A stretch of 64,000 bases of DNA, from the NCBI GenBank assembly GCA_905250025.1, contig CAJNOJ010000061.1:62001-126000 (forward strand). The letters run 5' to 3'. The notes beneath the pieces are model-generated. The model was given only the letters and a program-made list of their open reading frames with translations, did no database searches and was not told the origin of the DNA. Source of the stretch: Adineta ricciae. Lineage: Eukaryota > Rotifera > Eurotatoria > Adinetida > Adinetidae. Position 1 is the first letter of the stretch; every line of letters begins with the position of its first letter. Below are positions 53,172 through 64,000 of the stretch, in pieces. Made by a program: the position numbers and the translations under genes.

Positions 53172-54107
53172 TCAGTATCCATGTACAACATAGTGATGCA
53201 AAGAGAGTTGTTCAGCTGTTGGCCGATGTTTGGGCTGGAGTCGGGTACATTGTCTCATTACGTTAAAAACACATGGTGACACGGCGCTGTCGATAGGAAG
53301 ATCTTCATTTAAATGTTTCAAATACTGGATTTTTTCATAATTGCTATTCAATGCAAATAATGGTCGAAAGCCAGTCGTCATTTCGTGCAGAAGTACGCCC
53401 AGTGACCATATGTCACTTTTGTAACCATATTTTGGCGGAAGTCCTGGCATTGATTTATGCATTTCCGGTGCACTATAATCAGGTGTACCAGCCCATACGC
53501 GTCGTTTCGAATGAACCATTCGAGGTAGTGTAAATGAGATACCTGAAATAGACCCGAAGATTTTGAAAATGAAGATTTTGTTTCGCAACATCATACCTAA
53601 ATCGATAATCCGTATTTGTCCATCTGGTAGAACGATAAGATTTTCAGGTTTGAGATCCGAATGTACAATACGTGCTCGATGTAAGAACCGTACACCATCG
53701 ACCAGTTGACACCAGAAACGATGTACAGATTGAGGTGTTAATTGCGCACCCGGCGAAGTGGGATATTTAGGTAGAAAATATCGAAGTGGTGTGCCTTGTT
53801 CCATCGCAATAACACCGGAATTTTGTATATCATAATCATAAATACGAACAATATACGGATTCACTCTTTGTAAACGTAATAGATATTGTAATTCTTTTTG
53901 AAAACTTTGTCGCCGTGATATCGTCGATGCTCGAACAGTAACATTTTGATGTTCTAAGTCGATTATTTTCAGAGCAATCGATCGATTACTATCCGTATCA
54001 CGTGCGGAATAAACTTTCGAATGTAAACCAAATCCGAGCATGCCATCGATGGTGTACAACCCATGTTTTAAATGTAAACGGCGTCCTGGTAAGATGATAT
54101 CACCCAT
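53172..54107 (-). CDS. TTK/MPS1-like protein kinase 1
   Basis: Small kinase, essentially only the catalytic domain. Two exons from ATG 54107 join where IIDLG leads into ISFTLPRMV, across a short intron near 53544-53597. The Gly-rich loop is GMLGFGLHSKVYSA, the VAIK lysine is in SIALKIIDLE, the alpha-C Glu is in SFQKELQYLL, the catalytic loop is IVHSDLKPENL (Ser for Arg in HRD, as in MPS1/TTK), DFG is replaced by DLG, and APE is in TPDYSAPEM. The subdomain IX block is YKSDIWSLGVLLHEMTTG. The C-terminus is YVVHGY. Catalytic Lys and both Asp are present, so it is probably active. A tandem paralogue lies upstream. Confidence 0.88.
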   Translation of the reverse strand: MGDIILPGRRLHLKHGLYTIDGMLGFGLHSKVYSARDTDSNRSIALKIIDLEHQNVTVRASTISRRQSFQKELQYLLRLQRVNPYIVRIYDYDIQNSGVIAMEQGTPLRYFLPKYPTSPGAQLTPQSVHRFWCQLVDGVRFLHRARIVHSDLKPENLIVLPDGQIRIIDLGMMLRNKIFIFKIFGSISGISFTLPRMVHSKRRVWAGTPDYSAPEMHKSMPGLPPKYGYKSDIWSLGVLLHEMTTGFRPLFALNSNYEKIQYLKHLNEDLPIDSAVSPCVFNVMRQCTRLQPKHRPTAEQLSLHHYVVHGY

Positions 54108-54666
54108 GATAAAAGTTGAGTTCTGTCAAAAATATGATGATAGTTACTTTGTCATTTAAACATATACGTAGCGCATAGAGAAGAGAGAATGGCTTCGTCT
54201 ATCATTTTATACAAAATACATACGCAATCAAACGGACGAAAAAGTGAGATATATACGGATGCGGTTCGATTATATGTATACGCGTATGCACAAAATGAAT
54301 AGACAGTAGGTGATAGAGCAATATTGAACAAAGGGAAAAAATAAATAGAGGAGCTGAACGATATTCAATTGAGGTTTTTTCTTCTTGTTCTTGCTCTCCT
54401 CCTTTTTTTTTTCTAGGTGTGCTATTCTTGCTTCGTATATATTACATCATCTTCTCGGGTACACTGATTTATATTGTGCATATGTACCAATCTATCATGA
54501 GTCAGTTAGTTAGAGTACGTAGATCGAACATTTAAAATAATGACAATATAAATTTTAAAAAACAAACGATGAGAAAATAAAATGTATAAGTGAAATGAAT
54601 CAGAAAAAAAGAAATGCATTCTTTTTTTTTCGTGAAAAATTTACGCATAATAACTAGATCACAATA
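54108..54666. other. Intergenic between the two kinase genes
   Basis: Same-strand spacer of 559 bases that includes the promoter of kinase 1. AT-rich; no further feature is seen. Confidence 0.4.
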
Positions 54667-55642
54667 TTAACGAGGGTTTGTTAGAAATGGATGATTTAAT
54701 ATTTGTTCTGTGTTGGGACGTCGACGATGATTTGCACGTAAACATCGTCTAAGGATATCACGTAAGTCTTTATCAGGATGATCAGGTATGTGTATATCTC
54801 GACGTAATCGTCCTAAATAATTGATTTTTCTCTCGTTATCGCCTAGTGCTTGTAAAGGTCGATAGCCAAATGCCATTTCGAATAAAACAACACCGAGTGC
54901 CCAGATATCTGCTTTATAACCAAATTTTGCTTTATCACCTGACATACCATACGAATAGACCATCTCAGGAGACACATAATCTATTGAAAAAAGAAAAGAA
55001 GAACAAACATAATCAACTCCGACACATCTGATTATCATTTTCAACCAATCTCTACATCGGATTTCATGTTTATTTACCTGGTGTACCAGCAGCTGTGTGT
55101 AGACGACTGGTAACATATGGTGGTAATTGAAAACTTATACCCATGTCGATCAGTTTCAATGATGAACCATCTTTACCGACTTGAATAAAGTTTTCTGGCT
55201 TACAATCACCGTGGACGATACCGATTTGATGTAGATGATGAATAGCTTTGACCATTTGTGACCAAAACTTCTGTATCGATGCACTTGTCATGACTCTGCC
55301 AGCAAAAAGATAATCGATCAAAGTGTCACGAAATGTGCCACCACGTTCCATAACAATCATTCCATAACGATCATTATAATCATAATTGAACAGACGAATT
55401 ACATATGGATTTAAATCTTGTAAATATTGAAGTAATTCAACTTCTTTCCAATAAGAATGTCGTCGAGATTCCGTATCCATTTTTGCTCCAATCAAACCAG
55501 GAGTAAAATTCACTATTTTAATAGCGACTGCTTGACCATCGCGTAGATCATATCCACCGAAGACAACACTGTGTAGACCATGACCTATCTCTTCATCAAT
55601 TCGATACGGAATCCCAGCTATTGATAATAGACGACTAAGCAT
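54667..55642 (-). CDS. TTK/MPS1-like protein kinase 2, with atypical catalytic loop
   Basis: Tandem paralogue of the neighbouring kinase. Start ATG at 55642; the two exons join at AAGTPG-DYVSPEM across an intron of about 100 bases near 54980-55078. The Gly-rich loop is EEIGHGLHSVVFGG, the lysine is in AVAIKIVNF, the alpha-C Glu is in YWKEVELLQYL, the catalytic loop is IVHGDCKPENF (Gly for Arg, Cys for Leu), DMG replaces DFG in LKLIDMGISF, and the subdomain IX block is YKADIWALGVVLFEMAFG. The end is ILNHPFLTNPR. Catalytic Lys, Glu and Asp residues remain, so activity is possible but the loop is diverged. Confidence 0.87.
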
Positions 55643-56533
55643 TGAAAATGATTAAAGAAGAATTCTTTTTTTTGTTTCTCTCTTCTTTACAATGTTTAAC
55701 TGTTACTGCTTATAATGTAAAACAGTACTATTATGAAGCAAACGTCTATAGATGTTAACAGGTAAACATATAAGAAAAATACTTATGAAAACCTTCCGGT
55801 TACAAGGCTATGGGCCCATTAATTAATATGCCAGTGTGCTAAATGAGACAGTAGATGACAACATATGCAATTCTTTGTATATCATTCTAGGTAAATATTC
55901 AAAATATTGAGTGGCTTCTTATTCGTTCTGTCATTTTTTTTCCATATCTTCTTCATTCAAGCGAAACAATTCATAAAAGAAAGAAGGTCATCTCCGAAGC
56001 TGTGTTTTCTTTCTCTATATCGTAACAATTCGCTTAATTGAATCTGGTACATTCTTGTTCGAATAATTGAAAACGACAAAACAGAAAAACTTCTTATCAT
56101 TAATATTCTTGTTGTTGTTTTCTCATCATAATCATATTTAAGATTCATATAATTGACAAATAATGACAAACAAAAAACAAACGATATAACAAAACTTCAC
56201 TTCGAATATCAATGAGCAAATCAGAGATAGATATGAATAGTCTAATCAATAGTCAAATGACTTCAATGATCATCGTATTGTTTTGAATACATGCAGAACA
56301 ATAGAACGACAATTGAACCAAATGTGTTTATAATGATTTGCATGTAAGCTTTGTAAAGACAGAACGAATCTTGGCGTTCTTGTGATCGTGCGATATGCTT
56401 TCGTTCACATCCGGTATTCTTTTTCGAATAAAAATTATTCATTCTTTCACATACACATCAACAAATAAGCTTTTTCAAAAAAATATATACACTATAACAA
56501 AACGAAAGGAGAAAACATCTTTTTATTTTTCTA
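55643..56533. other. Intergenic kinase 2 / EGF-type membrane protein
   Basis: About 0.9 kb of AT-rich same-strand spacer. No gene is supported. Confidence 0.4.
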
Positions 56534-57554
56534 TTATCTTTTCATATCGCCACGTTTAGGTTTGTCATTAACTGAAATGGAAAGAGAAAACCAATGAAAT
56601 TGAATGAAAGAAATTTATCGAATTACTTTTCCATAGATCACAGAATTCTCCGTAAACTTCCGCTGGACAAAGACATTTGCCGGTTGTCAGTTGACATACA
56701 CCGAGACCACATGGCTTGCAAATGTTTTCACACGTCTTTCCCCACCGATTCGGTGGACATGATTCTGGATACTCATCGATTGATGACGTACTTGATGTGG
56801 TGGTTAAAATATCAATTGAAGATCTTCGTAATACCATCACAAACGGTGTCGGTCTTGTTGAAAGAATCGTTGTTGACATTGTGGTGGTCGTATTGGTCAT
56901 GTTCATAATACCATAATGATTGTTTACAGTAGTATTGATAATAACGGGACGAATTAATTTGTTTAACAGGAAAATTCCTAAGCCAATTAATAGTAGTAGA
57001 AGAAATGATATAATACATGCACATATTGCTAGATTCTTATTTTCCAAGTAGAAAAGAACAGGCGATGAACTACGAGAACTATTCGATGAGCCATTAACAT
57101 TATCATCTCCACCAGCATGATCGTAAAAATTCTCATTTGAATGCGGAAGATCATTTAAACTACTATTGACAATATCGATCGTTTTTGACGGATACTAAAT
57201 GAATCAATCGACACGCTCAGTTTTCGTCATTTATTCATTCAATCGTTTACTTACACTTTCGAAATATTGTATTGGATTATCATATGTATTTATATATGTA
57301 TTATCATAATGTTCGCTACTATTAATATACGATGATGATGTTGCTGAGCCAACATCACCAGCTATGGTTACGTCATAGAGACGATTTTCACATATATTTA
57401 TTGTCGGTAATGTTTTTAAATAGGAATGAAATGGTTGATTGATAACAGATGAGTGTGATGATGATGATGTTGTTGTCGTACAAGCATAAGTTCGATTACT
57501 GTATAATGTATGACGAGGATGACTATCAAACGACATTGTTGCATGTGTTGTCAT
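56534..57554 (-). CDS. Type II membrane protein with EGF-like module
   Basis: Three exons: ATG 57554 to about 57254, the main exon about 57195-56630, and a short last exon ending KRGDMKR at 56534. Junctions are in frame. The N-terminal region of about 150 residues lacks a signal peptide and is rich in Ser/Thr/Tyr/Asn. One membrane segment (NLAICACIISFLLLLLIGLG) follows. The extracellular part has Asn/Thr-rich sequence with NNT/NMTNTT glycosylation sites and a C-terminal EGF/laminin-like module with Cys spacing in CPPNRWGKTCENICKPCGLG and CQLTTGKCLCPAEVYGEFCD. A single-pass type II surface protein; partner unknown. Confidence 0.75.
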
Positions 57555-59386
57555 TTAGAGTGTAGGTGAATAAATGCTCTGTGTATGCCGGTAACAAATG
57601 AAGCAAAGACAGAAAAAAAGCGAGAAAGAAGATGACGAGTTCGAATCGCAAAATCAAATTGAAACGATTATATAATTTTGACGTATTCTATATTTCATAT
57701 GTACATCGACAGCAGGTGATGAATAATGGTACCTTGAATGTACATATGGTAAGTAAAGAAATAGTTAAAAAAAAAAGAATTGAAGTGGACTATTTGACCG
57801 GCAGTGAAAATTTACAGTTTTGGATAATCTTCTTATTCTTTTATTTTCTTTAATATACCGTTATACATTTTCAATCAGCTCGATTCTCTTTACGTACAGT
57901 GACATGACAAAAAGGTGTGTATGATCAAGACGCCTACCAGTACAAGAGAATCAGTTTTTTCTCTCTTTGTCTTTCTCTCTTACTTCTTCATCTTTGTTTC
58001 ATTTAGTATTAAAACCATCCCTCTCTCTTCATGTTGCGAATGTTGATAAAAAGAAAACAACATGCTGAGTAGACAGTCTATGCTTTTTTATAAAATTGAA
58101 CAGTGATGTCGTTCTATCTTGAAAGTCGAACTAACACTTGACTGGTTCGAAGCCTAAGACAGTCATTTTTAATTGTCAAGTGTTAATAAAGCACTGTGCG
58201 CATATATGTGTATGTATATATTCATGTGTCCATATACGCGCATATATAGTACACGAAGTCCTGCTATGTCAAAATTGAAGAAGTACAAAAGAAAGTGAAG
58301 AAGGAGGGCAAGAGTCTAACGATCATAATCGTATAAAAGATATTTATAATTCCGATTAAATATTCCTAATGTTTGTCAGACTATGGCTTCGATAGACGCG
58401 AGCGCTTTTTTTTTTCAAGGAGAATATTTAATTTCAGTCAGACGGGCTAACTATGTCTACTAGTCCTGACAATGACTGAGCGCACACTTCTCTATTCTCA
58501 TTTGCCTAATTTTGAACATACACGCACCATTCCNNNNNNNNNNNNNNNNNNNNNNNNNNNNNNNNNNNNNNNNNNNNNNNNNNNNNNNNNNNNNNNNNNN
58601 NNNNNNNNNNNNNNNNNNNNNNNNNNTTAACTAGGGCATTTTTTCAAAGTCATCCAATGCTGAATAACAATTTCAACTTACGTAAGATCGCTCTAAATTA
58701 AATCATCTTAATTGCTGCACTACCTCTCGCTACAAGGATAGAAAGAAATAAAAATTCAAAGAAATTAATCAACTAAATGAAATTGCAGACATGCCACAAT
58801 GAATCTCTAACAAAGGCACTTAACATTGAAGAATAACTTCGACAGAATATTGAAATGAAGATTACTGCGTATTTCTCACAGTAGTCGATCATCGTCATTC
58901 ATTTTCGTTCGACAATCTCACCATAAGCATGAATCAAGTTTAGGAATAATATTCACAGTAGTCAGCAATCAAATACAACCTTGACAATCTCGTTTAAACA
59001 AACATTTTATCTAGTGAATCTGATGACTCTATTGATGGCCATGTGAACCATCTGTGTCAACTAATCATGATCATTAAAGGAAAAAAAAAACTACCGTAAA
59101 ACAGCTAATTATCATAATGTTGTATCATTAATAATGTAGCTTTTTCTTTCCTAAATGAGATAACTGTGTGATTGATTGAACGTCGAAATGCTGATCGAAA
59201 GTAAAACACGTTTTCTTTCAAATGATGATTTAACGAAACGAGATAGAGCGAAAAGCAAGGAGGAATGTGAACATGTTTGCTTTTAATTTTCGTTTTGATT
59301 GAAAGTATTTTCAATATGAGCAGATGTAATATGCAACAGTTGGACAATATTTGAATCGTAAAGAAAGAAACGGATTGTGATTATTT
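57555..59386. other. Intergenic region containing the assembly gap
   Basis: About 1.8 kb without a supported gene, interrupted by the run of Ns. Low-complexity CT tracts occur near 57960-58030, and alternating purine-pyrimidine (TATATGTGTATG-like) sequence at about 58200-58250. Missing bases prevent a firm negative. Confidence 0.45.
58534..58626. other. Assembly gap (93 N)
   Basis: A run of 93 undetermined bases. No statement can be made about its content or true length. Confidence 1.
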
Positions 59387-59782
59387 TTATAAGCGAAGTG
59401 TACGGAATCCTTGACGATCAATTTCAAGCTGAGCACGTTTTACTAAAGGGTTATTTGGTAAAAGATATGCAACTGTGAAGTTCGCGCTGATTTAATGCTT
59501 GCCGATCGAATATAGGCAAATGATAAATTCACAACGTTTCATTTGAAAACTTTTTGTAATCTGTAGTCGGAAATGAGACAATGCTCGCATTTCCTGCCGA
59601 TAGGAAATGACGAAAAACTTATTAAACAGATCTTTTCTCCTCGCCTGATTAGTAATGGTACTTGGATGTTAACTAGATTCATATTCAACTCTTTTCTTGA
59701 CGCTATGCAGCTGTTCATTCAGTTCTCTCCGTGTATGACATCTACTAAAATCTAGTTTCATTGCATTAAAACTTGAAGACAT
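59387..59782 (-). CDS. Small three-exon hypothetical protein, 89 aa
   Basis: Too short per exon to show as an ordinary open frame. Exons 59674-59782 (109 nt), 59533-59593 (61 nt) and 59387-59486 (100 nt) are separated by GT-AG introns of 80 and 46 bases. The summed length is 270 nt, so 89 aa plus stop, with all phases consistent. The protein starts MSSSFNAMKLDFSRCHTRRE, continues LNEQLHSVKKRVEYESR, and ends NNPLVKRAQLEIDRQGFRTL then RL. No signal peptide; charged and helical. The style recalls small ciliary microtubule proteins, but I recognise no family. It is divergent from DNAJC22, 218 bases away. Confidence 0.65.
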
Positions 59783-60000
59783 TGTCAGATGTCGTAAGTG
59801 TCCAAAAAATGCATCATATTCGGAAGAAAATCGCTACTGTCGATGGTGTAGAATACATCGACTCTAGCGACATTCAACTCTTTTAGTCCAAATATACTCT
59901 TTCCTTGTCTCTCGAGAGAAATAAAGTCGAGTTAGAATTCTCACCTTGGATTTTTCGACTGATTTTTCCACTGTTCGAGAATTTTCATCTGTGATACTTG

Positions 60001-61658
60001 ATGACTGATAAAAAAAGTCTGATATTAACATATTTATTTTCTTTAACTGCGGGTGTTTTCGGTCTGCACCATCTTTATTTGGGTCGTACTCAGCATGCAA
60101 TTTTGTGGTGCACAACTTTCGGAGGATTCGGACTTGGTTTTCTTTATGAATTCTTCTTTTCAATCTATCATTATGTTCAAGAGGCAAATGAAGATCAGCA
60201 TGTGCTCAATCATTATAAATTGAGAATGCTACAAAGAAAATCACCATCGTTTGAAATCCGTCGATTTTGTGGTAAGTATAGAATGTTCACAATCAGTTGA
60301 ATGAGATGTAAAGTATATCTATGACTATGACCAAATCATTCATATTGAAGTTCGATATTTTGAATGATTGGGAACATTCGTGAGAAAATAGTCAAAATTA
60401 AACGATGTAGGTAGTCTGTTAGCGAAACATTGAAATATTTTCTTTCTGATTGTTTCAATGCGGTCGAGGATAGACACATAACTGATATGGAACGCGTTTT
60501 ATTCTATTGTTATTTTAAGGTCAATTCATCACGTCGATTTTCTACGGTTTTATTACTTACTATGCTTTTCCTGATAACTGGCATAAACAAACGCTTTTAG
60601 CATTGTTTATTGGCATTTGTACCGTATTGGCTATTGCTGTCGGTAAGATAAGATCGTTAGAATCTATCGTCAGCTTTTGATTATCGTAGGAACTCAAATG
60701 GTCGGCACGCTGGGACCACGGCAGTGTTCATTCTTATGGCCACTTCTAGGTGCTTTATTTGGATTACCTTTAATCGTCGGTCGCAATGAGCCATCATCAC
60801 CGTCATTTAATCTCTCAGCATTTCTTTGTTCGTTGTTCTTCGAATGGCAGGTTGAATGGAATCCGACGTATTTTTCGAAATTAATCATCGCCAAAGAATC
60901 TCAATGCTCAATACCACCCAAACGCAAACGTCGTCATTTTCTTCAACGTTGTCTCATATTCGGCCTTAGCATTATGATCTTCGGCACTTTATTCACTTCA
61001 GCCGTCTATCAAAATCTGCAAGTTGACATCAAAGGTCGCCGGGTGAAAGTAAAAGATGTTCTGAGCGAATTTTTCAAATCACAAGAATTCCTACTATTTT
61101 ATCAACAAATACTCAATATTCTTCGACAATTATGGGCATTTTATTTAAGACATGGCTTAAAAGGCATATGGACACAGATATGGATGGTACTTGATTCTGA
61201 AAGTGAAAAGCAAGCATACGAAGTAATATATGGCGCATGATTTCCTCGTTCTAAACGGATGAGTTTCACTCTAATCGATAAATTGAAGAAAGGGGGACAC
61301 TTCGGAGAATTATTTTTCTTATTGCCTTCATATTAAACCATGAGAAGTCGATGGGTGTCATAAATATGTGTATGCATTCTGGTTTTTAGACGTTAAGTTT
61401 GCAGTATGGCGCTTCTCAAAAACAAATCGAATCTCAATGCCGAACATTATCACGTCAATGGCATCCTGATAGACATCGAGTAAATATTTCTTTCCGAGGA
61501 AATTAATCACATAACTGAATGATGTTTATTTATAGGATCCAAAAGAAAAGCAAAACGCTGAAAGTATATTTATGAATATTCAACAAGCATGTGATCGTTT
61601 ATCAACCGAACGTCAACGTCGTCATTTATTGAATACACAGAAACGTGAAAATCCGTAG
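60001..61658 (+). CDS. DNAJC22: DNAJC22/Wurst-type membrane J protein
   Basis: Multi-pass membrane protein with a TM2-type N-terminus and a C-terminal J domain; the fly orthologue Wurst acts in clathrin-dependent endocytosis. Start ATG 60001 (MTDKKSLILTYLFSLTAGVF). The TM2 motif is GLHHLYLGRTQHAILWCTTF-GG. Several membrane segments follow (SFLWPLLGALFGLPLIVG, HFLQRCLIFGLSIMIFGTLF). The J domain begins QAYE-TLSLQYGASQKQIESQ across an intron and holds the HPD motif in LSRQWHPDRHR. The stop is at 61656-61658. Clathrin heavy chain is also in this window but 54 kb away. Confidence 0.93.
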
Positions 61659-61984
61659 AAGAATTCTAGTCATTCTTTCGCTTCTGATCAGAATTGTTTT
61701 GTCTCGCAATTGAATTATCAACAGATTGATTTTTCTCAGTGTGCAATGTTGCTTATTTTGTTTTATTTTAAAATACCGATGATTTTGTCTGTATTTGTTT
61801 GTGAATGGTTGACTTTGCTTTGAATATGACTGTGATTTACTTTTACATTTCGTTTTAGAAATCATTTGATCTTTATTATCAATGTTTCAATTAATTATCA
61901 TTTGATTCCGTGATCAGACGAACCTAAATATTCATCTCTCCACTCTCTCTCTCTCTCTCTCTCTCTCCTGTTCCGAACAATTTA
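61659..61984. other. Intergenic DNAJC22 / CDC27 with (CT)n repeat
   Basis: Same-strand spacer. A (CT)n run of about 28 bases at 61942-61969 lies just before the CDC27 start codon at 61985 and is probably in its leader. Confidence 0.7.
61942..61969. repeat. (CT)n microsatellite
   Basis: Nearly perfect CT dinucleotide tract ending 16 bases upstream of the CDC27 ATG. Confidence 0.9.
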
Positions 61985-64000
61985 ATGTCCGTAGCAATCG
62001 ATTCCATTAAGGTTTATATAAACCAATTTATTCATAATTTCGACTATGTCGACGCTGTCTTTCTTGCTGAACGTTTATACGCTGAAGGTAACTGACCATC
62101 TTTTGAACTATTTTTGGCGTTGAATCGAACGAATTTTCTTCTAGTAAAAAACGATGAATCGACTTATTTATTAGCACGTACTTATTATTTGAGTGGTGAT
62201 GTGAATAAATCTTATTGGCTATTGCGGAATTCTTCAATAGAACACTTGCCAGTCGCCAAACTGCTTTTAGCAAAATGTTGCTTCGATACAGATAAGTACG
62301 TAGCACTACTTGTTCTAGAACTGATTGTATTCCATAGAGAATTTCAGATTGCATGAAGCTGAATCAGTACTAATTGGAAATTGCTCATCGATAAATACAC
62401 TAGCACTAGATGACTTCGTCATTGATCATAATGATCAAGCAGCTTTTGCGTTGCAATTACTTGCAAAAGTTTGCGAGTAAGTTTTGGAAAGTTCGCTTTT
62501 GACTCGCAAGGAGAAGAGTGATATTTAGAAAATCCGATCGTCATCAAAAAGCAAGCGAATGTTATCGAAAATCTTTGAAACTCAATCCATTTCTATGGTC
62601 ATCCTTTGAAGCTCTTTGCCGTTTGGGTAAGTCGAACATTGTATTTGCGTTATTTTCAATCGAATTGATTGAATTTTAGGCGAACGCGTTGATACAAGTA
62701 TATTTTGCTCCTCAGCTATAAAATCCAATCGAACAATCTCAGAAGCCAATCAACCGCAAATATGTGTGACACCATATACTGAACAAATAAAAGATATTCA
62801 AAGTGAAAATCAAGCTATCGATAATGTGGGTTTTCAATCTCTAGATGCAATTATTTGAACTATTTTCAAAATCTCGTACATTTTAGTCGATGAATACAAG
62901 TACAAATCAAGCAATCAAAGAACGGCAACAACCACGCATATTACAGGCACCAGCAACCGTAATGAAACTAACTGATTCTATACTCAATGTTGGTTCAGCA
63001 AATATTTCCGCTCTGATTACGTCAACACCCATCGCTTTACTTGCTGAACAACTACAAGATAACGATAAATATACTCCGCCAACTATTAAACCACCAGATT
63101 ACATTCCTTCCTTACGCAATCCTCCATTAGCACCCAAAAGACAGAATACTCGAAATGTGTATGTTAGACACTGAATGTGTGGATTCCTTGAAAAGTTTTC
63201 GTTTCTACTATTCTAGACAACAGTACGGATTCGATGACACAGCCGCATCCGGATCGACGGCGACACTTATACATAGACATGAACTGGCCTCGACCTCACT
63301 AAGTGATACTCGAAAAACGATTGGCACACGAAAGGTGAGTTTGGGTGAAATGACGGCGAAGAATGCGATTGTATCTATGATTGTTCTACTAGGAAAACAA
63401 ATCCACTCGCGCGCCAACAAAACGTACAACACGTTTAACAAAAACCACCAGTCGTCCACCATGTGCAGATATGAGTATAACCACACCAGCAACTCCAGCT
63501 GAATCACCAAACAAAATGACAACTAGATCTCAGGTGCGATCGAATAATTCAAGTTTAAATTGTGCCATCGATAGTGAATTTGTTGGTAAACGCGACCGAC
63601 AAAGAAAAAGTCAATCAAGTCAACATCAACGTACGCCAGGTAACTTCAATTTCGTAGAAAATCCTCCAACTTTTCTCGTTTATTCTATTTAGAAATTGTT
63701 GAAAATATTATCAACGTATTCAAATTACTTGGTCAAGGTCTTCAACATTTATCTCAATTTGAATGTCGACAAGCAATCGAATTATTTGAATCGATATCAC
63801 TGAAACACCTCGACACACCATGGGTTCTGTCCCATTTAGCTAACTGTTATTACCATTTACATGATTACCAGAAGTCCGCATTGATCTATCGAGAATTACG
63901 TACAAAGTATCCATATCACATCGATGGACTAGAATATTATAGTACAGTTCTATGGCATTTGAAAGACGATATTGCATTGGCAACATTAGCACATGAATTA
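61985..64000 (+). CDS. CDC27: Anaphase-promoting complex subunit 3 (CDC27), 3' end beyond window
   Basis: TPR scaffold subunit of the APC/C ubiquitin ligase. The start ATG at 61985 gives MSVAIDSIKVYINQFIHNFD. N-terminal TPRs follow: YVDAVFLAERLYAE, STYLLARTYYLSGDVNKSYW, LLLAKCCFDTD, FALQLLAKVCEKSDRHQKAS and NPFLWSSFEALCRLGE. A Ser/Thr/Asn-rich disordered middle has many potential phosphorylation sites, as in other CDC27 proteins, and the conserved C-terminal TPR superhelix begins VFKLLGQGLQHLSQFECRQA, continuing through GLEYYSTVLWHLKDDIALAT. Eight or more short introns. The window ends inside the C-terminal TPR array. Confidence 0.94.

Noticed and set aside
58144..58154. Exact match to the tRNA B-box pattern GGTTCGANNCC
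   Set aside because: The flanking bases do not form a T-stem and no acceptor stem, A box or anticodon arm is found upstream. Chance match.
59864..60187. Minus-strand open frame of 107 codons
   Set aside because: It is mostly the antisense shadow of the DNAJC22 first exon.

Overview
The window is compact, intron-rich animal nuclear DNA, most likely from a bdelloid rotifer. The reasons are the AT-rich sequence, very short GT-AG introns (mostly about 45-80 bases) inside typical metazoan genes, closely packed genes on both strands, and two group-3 LEA-like genes that carry secretory signal peptides, a combination known from Adineta. The species is inferred, not proven. There are 26 gene models that I can support. 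I saw no rRNA, tRNA, transposon or CRISPR array. One run of Ns (58534-58626) is an assembly gap.

Layout. 1-5816 (minus): clathrin heavy chain, cut by the left edge. 7413-12428 (plus): two LEA-like genes, then an ERp29 chaperone gene whose protein ends in a LEA-like tail; all three have signal peptides and C-termini resembling ER-retention signals. 12810-14053: tafazzin. 15390-16580: a tiny unknown gene and a small secreted protein. 17262-19535: a SulP/SLC26 anion transporter with fungal-type signature motifs. 19840-24729 (minus): U2 snRNP A-prime, an ACAD9/VLCAD-type acyl-CoA dehydrogenase and an HTRA2-type protease. 24932-29549: PSMD9, a 7TM receptor, a Cys-rich secreted protein (minus), a MIEN1/SelW-type selenoprotein with a SECIS element, and a dual-specificity phosphatase. 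30238-38543 (minus): ATP-citrate lyase, then a THAP-NAB fusion gene. 39680-46309: an RRM/zinc-knuckle SR splicing factor, a second 7TM protein, an ankyrin protein and ribosomal protein L6. 48254-52305: a GRAF/oligophrenin-type BAR-PH-RhoGAP-SH3 protein. 53172-57554 (minus): two tandem TTK/MPS1-like kinases and a type II membrane protein with an EGF-like module. 59387-59782: a previously hidden small three-exon gene. 60001-61658: DNAJC22. 61985 to the right edge: CDC27/APC3, truncated.

Most genes are unrelated housekeeping neighbours. The exception is the 7.4-12.4 kb block. Three consecutive same-strand genes encode secretory-pathway proteins with LEA-type helical sequence, and the third is an ER chaperone that has gained such sequence between its ERp29 domain and its terminal ER signal. 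A near-consensus ER-stress element lies upstream of it. I read this as a candidate ER-lumen protection module for desiccation. Other strong observations are the in-frame Sec codon with a well-formed SECIS, the THAP-NCD1-NCD2 fusion, and the probably fungal-derived sulfate transporter.
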